Assembly: GCA_045589455.1 (NCBI GenBank)
Contig: JAZNPC010000088.1
Location: 42,208-106,207, forward strand
Direction: 5' to 3'
DNA from: RGIG990 sp045589455
Lineage (GTDB): Bacteria > Verrucomicrobiota > Kiritimatiellia > RFP12 > UBA3636
DNA length: 64,000 bases
The notes below the pieces were generated by a model. That model was not told the origin of the DNA, searched no databases, and worked only from the letters and a program-made list of their open reading frames with translations. A program made the position numbers and the translations under genes. Positions 59,329 through 64,000 of the stretch are shown piece after piece (the stretch's first letter is position 1; every line of letters starts with the position of its first letter).

Positions 59329-61380
59329 CTATCGGCCTAGAACAATTACCTTGATAAACCAATATAGACAGTAAATATCAATTATAGCTAATATAGTGAA
59401 GAACAGATTGGCAAAGAATCGCTTGCAAGGAGTTCCTTGTGCTTTACATGGATACTTTGCCTTGCTTGTAAACTGCTTACGAAGCTTCTTTGTTAATCTC
59501 ATGCGTTGATTAACAGCCCAACCACAGCCTTCAAGAATAGAGCTCAAGTCCTGACGTGCCAACTTAATAAATGCAACAATGATAATTGGTATTAGCACAG
59601 CAAGGAATGCGATACCTAAGCCCTTAAGAATTGTAAGATAATTCATTCCTCCTAAAGCCTGAGTAATAAAGGCCAAGGAAGAACCTAATGCCGCAACAGA
59701 TAGGCTTATTCCCATCATCATATTTGCTGGTGAATTACCTCCTTGAGCTGCTGCTGGTGGTGTCTTAGTTGTAGTATCAACGGTTGAAATCAAGTCCTTT
59801 TCTGCCTTTGCTGATTTTCCTTCAATTTTACCAATCAAGAAATCTCCTACTTTTTTGAATGGAGCAAGCATAGCCTCACGCAAGCTAATTGGAGCCTCAA
59901 TAATCTTTGTAATTATTGCATCGTGCTCTACACCCTTCAAATCAAAGAATACACCACGCTTACCAACAGATAGATTTCCTCGTGTGCCAGATGTTGCTGG
60001 CATTGCCACCTTCAATACTGGAGATTTATCATTAGGTAGTACATCTAGATAAATAATAAAGATACCACTACTCTTTGCTATTAAGCTATGTGCATTTGCA
60101 TCTGCAACAGGTATTGCCATATTAAACCAACGTCCATCGATTACAGCTCGACCAGTCTCAAATAGCGCTGTATCCTTTGGACTATAAAGTTTACTCAAGT
60201 TTACATAGTTATTTACAAACTCAATTAGATGCATTCTGCAGAGGATTAACTTTTCAAGCTTATTTAATGCAGCAGCACGATTTGCAATATCCTGATCTAT
60301 CGTTGTTAGTTCAACAATAGCTTTATGATACTTTTCATCAGTCCACTTTTCTAAATCTGCTTGAGCCATACCTTCAACAATAGCACCCTGCTTTGCTGCT
60401 AGATATGCACCATATGGAGCAAGTGTAGACTTAATCTTATTCCAGTCAGACTCAGTCAAAGCGGTCTTTCCTTCTCCAAGCACAGGTGTGACAACAGCAT
60501 CAACAAACTCGTTAATTAGTGCACGATGAATTGGGTTAATACCAGCTCCGATTAGTGGAAGAGCCCCATTATCATCTGGCTTTGCTATAGGAGCAGCACC
60601 AAGGGCATCACCTGCTGTATCTGCAGCTGCAGAAGCAGAAATAAAGCGAGCAGAATTTGTAGGATCAAAATCACGGAAACGAGCAACAAGGAAGAACTTA
60701 TCTAGCTTTTCCTCGTACTTTTTCACTGTATCCCATGCTTTTGGTGTTGCTACACCAAGTGGCATTGCAGGACTATCTTCAGCTCCATTATTCTTCCACT
60801 CCAAGAAAGCTTTTATTGCATCACGAAAAGCTTCAAGTTGAGCTAGATTTACACCTGTAGCACCACTAATATCTGGTGTTCCTCCTGTTGCCTTGATTGC
60901 AGATGCTATATAAGCAGAAATCTCTGCATCTGTTGATGACTCAGGAACGACAACCCCATCACCATTAAGTGGCTTACCACGAATTTCCTTCATACAAAGA
61001 CGAACATTATCTAATGTAGTTACCGAGCCATCTGTTTTATATTGCTCAGCTACGTAACCAATAGTTACCTTTAAACCTGGACCATCAGCTGATGCATCAT
61101 TCACAAGGCTTGTTTCTAGCTCTGACTTTGGCTCTCCAAAGCAAGATACATCTGTCACTGTATCTAGACACCATTGTACAACCCCTTTAATTTCATCAGT
61201 ACGTATACGACCATTAGCATCTACATCAATATAGTCTAAAAAAGCCTTATCCATTAAATATGCATTTATTGGCGCACTAGAAATTGACCATAGGGATTCA
61301 TCTAATCCAACAATTTCTTTTAGTGCTTCTGGTGTATCAATACATAGCTGATATGATTTTCCTAATCGAATAAACTTCAT
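59329..61380 (-). CDS. large unknown membrane protein with EF-hand-like loop
   Basis: A 683-residue protein, no family recognised. Near the N-terminus is a canonical calcium loop, D52-V-D54-A-N56-G-R58-I-R-T-D-E63 (FLDYIDVDANGRIRTDEI). Residues 90-500 are soluble alpha/beta sequence. A helix at about 484-500 precedes a linker (PLREAMLAPFKK type). Near the C-terminus there are three transmembrane helices (about residues 548-572, 582-606 and 652-680) and a cysteine pair (CKAQGTPC). It is 15 bases before folK and 19 after tilS. The role is unknown; calcium sensing or an envelope role is speculative. Confidence 0.55.
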   Translation of the reverse strand: MKFIRLGKSYQLCIDTPEALKEIVGLDESLWSISSAPINAYLMDKAFLDYIDVDANGRIRTDEIKGVVQWCLDTVTDVSCFGEPKSELETSLVNDASADGPGLKVTIGYVAEQYKTDGSVTTLDNVRLCMKEIRGKPLNGDGVVVPESSTDAEISAYIASAIKATGGTPDISGATGVNLAQLEAFRDAIKAFLEWKNNGAEDSPAMPLGVATPKAWDTVKKYEEKLDKFFLVARFRDFDPTNSARFISASAAADTAGDALGAAPIAKPDDNGALPLIGAGINPIHRALINEFVDAVVTPVLGEGKTALTESDWNKIKSTLAPYGAYLAAKQGAIVEGMAQADLEKWTDEKYHKAIVELTTIDQDIANRAAALNKLEKLILCRMHLIEFVNNYVNLSKLYSPKDTALFETGRAVIDGRWFNMAIPVADANAHSLIAKSSGIFIIYLDVLPNDKSPVLKVAMPATSGTRGNLSVGKRGVFFDLKGVEHDAIITKIIEAPISLREAMLAPFKKVGDFLIGKIEGKSAKAEKDLISTVDTTTKTPPAAAQGGNSPANMMMGISLSVAALGSSLAFITQALGGMNYLTILKGLGIAFLAVLIPIIIVAFIKLARQDLSSILEGCGWAVNQRMRLTKKLRKQFTSKAKYPCKAQGTPCKRFFANLFFTILAIIDIYCLYWFIKVIVLGR

Positions 61381-61399
61381 AACTTATTCCTTCGTTTAT

Positions 61400-62869
61400 T
61401 TAGATTCTTATTTTGGTTTGTTTAAAATAGCGTAAAAGTGTTAGCTTTACAGAACGCTCACCAGGAACGACTGCTGCAGAAGCATCAACAGCATAGCCTG
61501 GCAACCACAAAACCTTACCATTTGCGGTTGCAAGCAATGGGACGCTACGACGTATTTCCTTAGGAAGCTTTAGGTCTGTAAAAATATCTGAAAGCTTTCG
61601 AGTAAAATTACCACCCGCTGGAGAAATCTTATCTCCATATTCATAGGAGCGTAAAACAAGTGGCTCATTAAATACAGAGGCAGAAATCGTGCATTCAACA
61701 GGATACTGCCCCAAAGGTGAGCGAGGTGGTTTTATCAGCTGACGTGATGGCTCAGTTGCCAATGCGATATGAAGCATTTCACCAAACTCATATGTGCCAA
61801 TACATACGCGAGACATTGGAGCTAAACGCATAATTTCAGGCAAAGCATGATAAAAGCTTTGCTCACCATCTTGCTGTTGCTTTGAAAATATGTCATGTGG
61901 CAATAGTTTAAGCAATGATCCCTTGCGAATTGCCACACAATTTTGAGCCAGTGTGGCCACCCGTTGCTCAGAGCCATCACCTTCACAAAGTGCCCAAAGT
62001 CTATCAACTATTTGCTTTGTTGCTTTATCTATTAAATGACTTGAATAAACAAATTCTAGTAGCACGCGACTACGAATTGCTTCGTGCAATTCTGCAAATC
62101 TATCAACACAAATCGTTGCATAGCTTGATTCATCTGCAACACACATCTTTTTTAGCTCTATTTGTGCTATGGAATCAAGACAATCTGCATCCTGACGCAA
62201 CAACTCCATTGTGCGTAGCATCGGTTGTTCAAAGCCTTCTCCGAAATTTTCTTTAAGTATTGGAACTATTTTTTTTCGTAGCTTATTTCTAAGAATATCT
62301 AAATCATTATTGGTTGAATCTTCACACCAAGCCTGCTGATATTTTTCTTGAAGATACTCCTGAAGTTCTATATGTGAACAATTAATGATTGGGCGGAAAA
62401 ATATAATCCCATTTTCGTCCGTCGTTTCGTGGCGAATTCCACCTAAACCACGCAAGCCAGCACCACGAAGAAGTCGCAAAAACAAGGTTTCCACCTGATC
62501 ATCCCGATTATGCCCTGTTGCTATTGCTTTACAATTATTTGCTAATGCTGTTGAAACTAAAAACTCACGGCGCATAGAGCGAGCAGCCATCTCTATTGAT
62601 TCACCACTCTGCTTTGCTGCTGTAGGAACATCACCAGCACCTAACACAAAGCGTATGCCAAGCTTTTCGCACAGTTCGCGTACATGCGCCTCATCACGAG
62701 AGGCTTCTTCTCCTCTAATTCCATGATTATAATGTGCCACAACAAGACGCTCTTTAGCAAATTCCTCAAACAACACATAAAGCATAGCAACAGAATCAGA
62801 ACCGCCTGACACTGCTATTAGTATTGAATCAGTTGAGTCTCTCAACTTTTGTGGAACAAATATTTTCAT
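61400..62869 (-). CDS. tilS: tRNA(Ile)-lysidine synthase
   Basis: About 489 residues. ATG 62869 preferred over an in-frame GTG at 62878; neither has a strong ribosome-binding site. The PP-loop ILIAVSGGSDSVAML is at the N-terminus, with VVAHYNHGIRGEEASRDEAHV, ATGHNRDDQVETLFLRLLRGAGLRGLGG and WCEDSTNND. The C-terminal TilS domain is at about residues 405-480. It converts C34 of tRNA-Ile2 to lysidine with ATP. The matching tRNA is at 8020-8095. Confidence 0.94.
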   Translation of the reverse strand: MKIFVPQKLRDSTDSILIAVSGGSDSVAMLYVLFEEFAKERLVVAHYNHGIRGEEASRDEAHVRELCEKLGIRFVLGAGDVPTAAKQSGESIEMAARSMRREFLVSTALANNCKAIATGHNRDDQVETLFLRLLRGAGLRGLGGIRHETTDENGIIFFRPIINCSHIELQEYLQEKYQQAWCEDSTNNDLDILRNKLRKKIVPILKENFGEGFEQPMLRTMELLRQDADCLDSIAQIELKKMCVADESSYATICVDRFAELHEAIRSRVLLEFVYSSHLIDKATKQIVDRLWALCEGDGSEQRVATLAQNCVAIRKGSLLKLLPHDIFSKQQQDGEQSFYHALPEIMRLAPMSRVCIGTYEFGEMLHIALATEPSRQLIKPPRSPLGQYPVECTISASVFNEPLVLRSYEYGDKISPAGGNFTRKLSDIFTDLKLPKEIRRSVPLLATANGKVLWLPGYAVDASAAVVPGERSVKLTLLRYFKQTKIRI

Positions 62870-62904
62870 ATTAAACACAGAATAGTATTCAAAATTAAAT
62901 AATA

Positions 62905-63720
62905 TTAAGGTTTCAACTCACTTTTAATATTAACATCACATTGTGGGAATGGAATTGTTATCTCTGCCTCATCAAGGCCGAGTTTAACTTCACGAGATAA
63001 ATCATGAAGCGCATCCCAATAGACACTTTTATTAACCCAAACACGTAGCACAAGATTAACAGAGCTTGAATCAAATTTATTTACAAATGCTGATGGTTTT
63101 TGCTCCGAAACCATTGTGCGAGAATCCTTCTCTGCTATTGCAAGCAATACACGAAGTGCCTCAAGAACAGAATCACCATATGAAACACCAACATTAATAT
63201 CTATGCGACGCAATTCATTACGGGAAAAATTCTTTGCCGCATTTCCCCACAATGTACTATTTGGTGCTTCAACAAAAATTCCATCTGCTGTTGTTAACCT
63301 AGTTGTAAACAAACCAATAAAATTTACAGTTCCATTCACAGGTCCACATTCAATATAATCGCCAACCTTGAATGGATGCAATATTACTATCATAAGTCCC
63401 GCGGCTATATTACTTAAGGTATCCTTTAAAGCTAAACCAATAGCTAAACCACAGGCGCCAACCAAAGCGAGTAAGCTTGAGGTATCTATCCCAAATAAAT
63501 CTAAAATAACAAGAACAGAAACAACATATATCAATGTTGTTGTTGTTCCAACCGCCAAACGAGCTATAGTCGGATCAAGAGTTCCTCCCCTAGCTTTACC
63601 AAGTATCTTTTTCAAAATGACCTTCAAAATAAAGCTACCTATAAAAGCCACAACAAATATTATGGCTGCTTGAAAAAATCTATTTTGAATTAGTACCTCA
63701 ATATTAAAATTCATTTGCAC
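62905..63720 (-). CDS. mscS: small-conductance mechanosensitive channel MscS family
   Basis: A 271-residue protein with three N-terminal helices. TM3 and the pore region read LLALVGACGLAIGLALKDTLSNIAAGLMIVILHPFKVGDYIE, close to the MscS consensus. The beta domain IGLFTTRLTTADGIFVEAPNSTLWGNAAKNFSRNE and the alpha-beta domain follow. It protects against hypo-osmotic shock. It heads the mscS-tilS-EF-hand-folK run. Confidence 0.92.
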   Translation of the reverse strand: MQMNFNIEVLIQNRFFQAAIIFVVAFIGSFILKVILKKILGKARGGTLDPTIARLAVGTTTTLIYVVSVLVILDLFGIDTSSLLALVGACGLAIGLALKDTLSNIAAGLMIVILHPFKVGDYIECGPVNGTVNFIGLFTTRLTTADGIFVEAPNSTLWGNAAKNFSRNELRRIDINVGVSYGDSVLEALRVLLAIAEKDSRTMVSEQKPSAFVNKFDSSSVNLVLRVWVNKSVYWDALHDLSREVKLGLDEAEITIPFPQCDVNIKSELKP

Positions 63721-63862
63721 ACCTCACCATTTAGGTACCTATAGTACCCATCTAAATATATAGAATATCAAAAAAATTATTTTCATTCTACAAAATAATC
63801 TAAAATCAGATGGTTATATGAGATATTTGGAGACTTTTACCAAAGCCATTATAATGTAGCAA

Positions 63863-64000
63863 ATCGAGTAGGAGGAGTTTTAACTCCTCCTCTCACACCA
63901 CCGTACGTGCCGTTCGGCATACGGCGGTTCAACCCATTTTTTTTTTTTCTTTTATATACTTGATGTCATAGCTACTTGTCTTTCAAGATAGTAATCTAAA
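63863..64000 (-). mobile_element. 3' end of a group II intron (domains V and VI), continuing beyond the window
   Basis: On the minus strand GAACCGCCGTA and TACGGTGGTG pair as a domain V stem with a TGCCGAACGGCA tip. GAGGAGGAG/CTCCTCC then forms domain VI, and the intron ends at CCTACTCGAT (63863). This layout is typical of bacterial group II introns. The start and most of the element lie outside the window. It stands 142 bases before mscS. Confidence 0.72.
63952..64000 (-). CDS. possible C-terminus of the intron-encoded reverse transcriptase (partial)
   Basis: A frame entering from the right edge ends LDYYLERQVAMTSSI before a TAA, upstream of domain V, where intron proteins usually stop. Too short for family assignment. 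Confidence 0.3.
   Translation of the reverse strand, partial: LDYYLERQVAMTSSI

Overview
The window looks like a chromosomal segment of an anaerobic, AT-rich member of the PVC superphylum, most like a gut Lentisphaerae/Verrucomicrobiota-type bacterium. This is an inference. It rests on one protein with a PEP-CTERM sorting tail, a BspA-type leucine-rich-repeat surface protein, [FeFe]-hydrogenase maturases (HydE, HydG), L-fucose isomerase and glycoside-hydrolase-like genes, and extended GyrA/GyrB. No rRNA gene is present, so the assignment cannot be made firmer.

Almost all genes lie on the minus strand. At 0-16 kb is housekeeping: the N-terminus of a sodium:solute symporter, NudC, a short-chain dehydrogenase, IF-1, a run of hisI-like / zinc-ribbon GspG-like / folC / NhaC antiporter, LysA, two tRNAs facing a third, an NSS-AEC transporter pair, a HAD phosphatase-like protein, and hydG-yhiN-flavin reductase-upp. 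At 16.4-16.9 kb are three plus-strand tRNAs (Ser-GGA, Leu-TAA, Leu-CAA). At 17-26 kb is an accessory region: two TIM-barrel glycoside-hydrolase-like proteins, an MFS transporter, a PEP-CTERM protein and an unknown secreted protein, separated by long repeat-rich gaps. At 27-34 kb are fucI, a zinc-finger protein with disordered ends, and the LRR protein. At 34-37 kb are a Nudix hydrolase and a decayed type I restriction locus (Fic, truncated HsdS, four-helix-bundle protein, small tails). gyrA and gyrB occupy 37-42.6 kb. A second repeat-rich area flanks an M16 peptidase, followed by hydE-trmL. A three-gene envelope cluster (FecR-like, poly-threonine protein, SurA/PpiD-like chaperone) ends at 50.8 kb. 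The rest is biosynthesis and information processing: dxs, nadC, eda, tadC with a small membrane protein, holB, tmk, a second AEC transporter, then mscS-tilS-(EF-hand membrane protein)-folK. The 3' end of a group II intron enters from the right edge.

The genes that fit together are hydE and hydG (H-cluster assembly, 30 kb apart, no hydF in view), tilS with tRNA-Ile2(CAT), tmk with holB, folC with folK, and the sugar-use genes (fucI, eda, two GH-like proteins, MFS). The most unusual content is non-coding. At least three palindromic element families and several degenerate low-complexity repeat families are concentrated in five gaps (20.1-20.6, 22.9-24.0, 24.9-25.9, 42.7-43.4 and 44.8-45.6 kb). 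They include two near-identical long palindromes 26 kb apart, and a related site that appears to keep the flanks but lack the palindrome.
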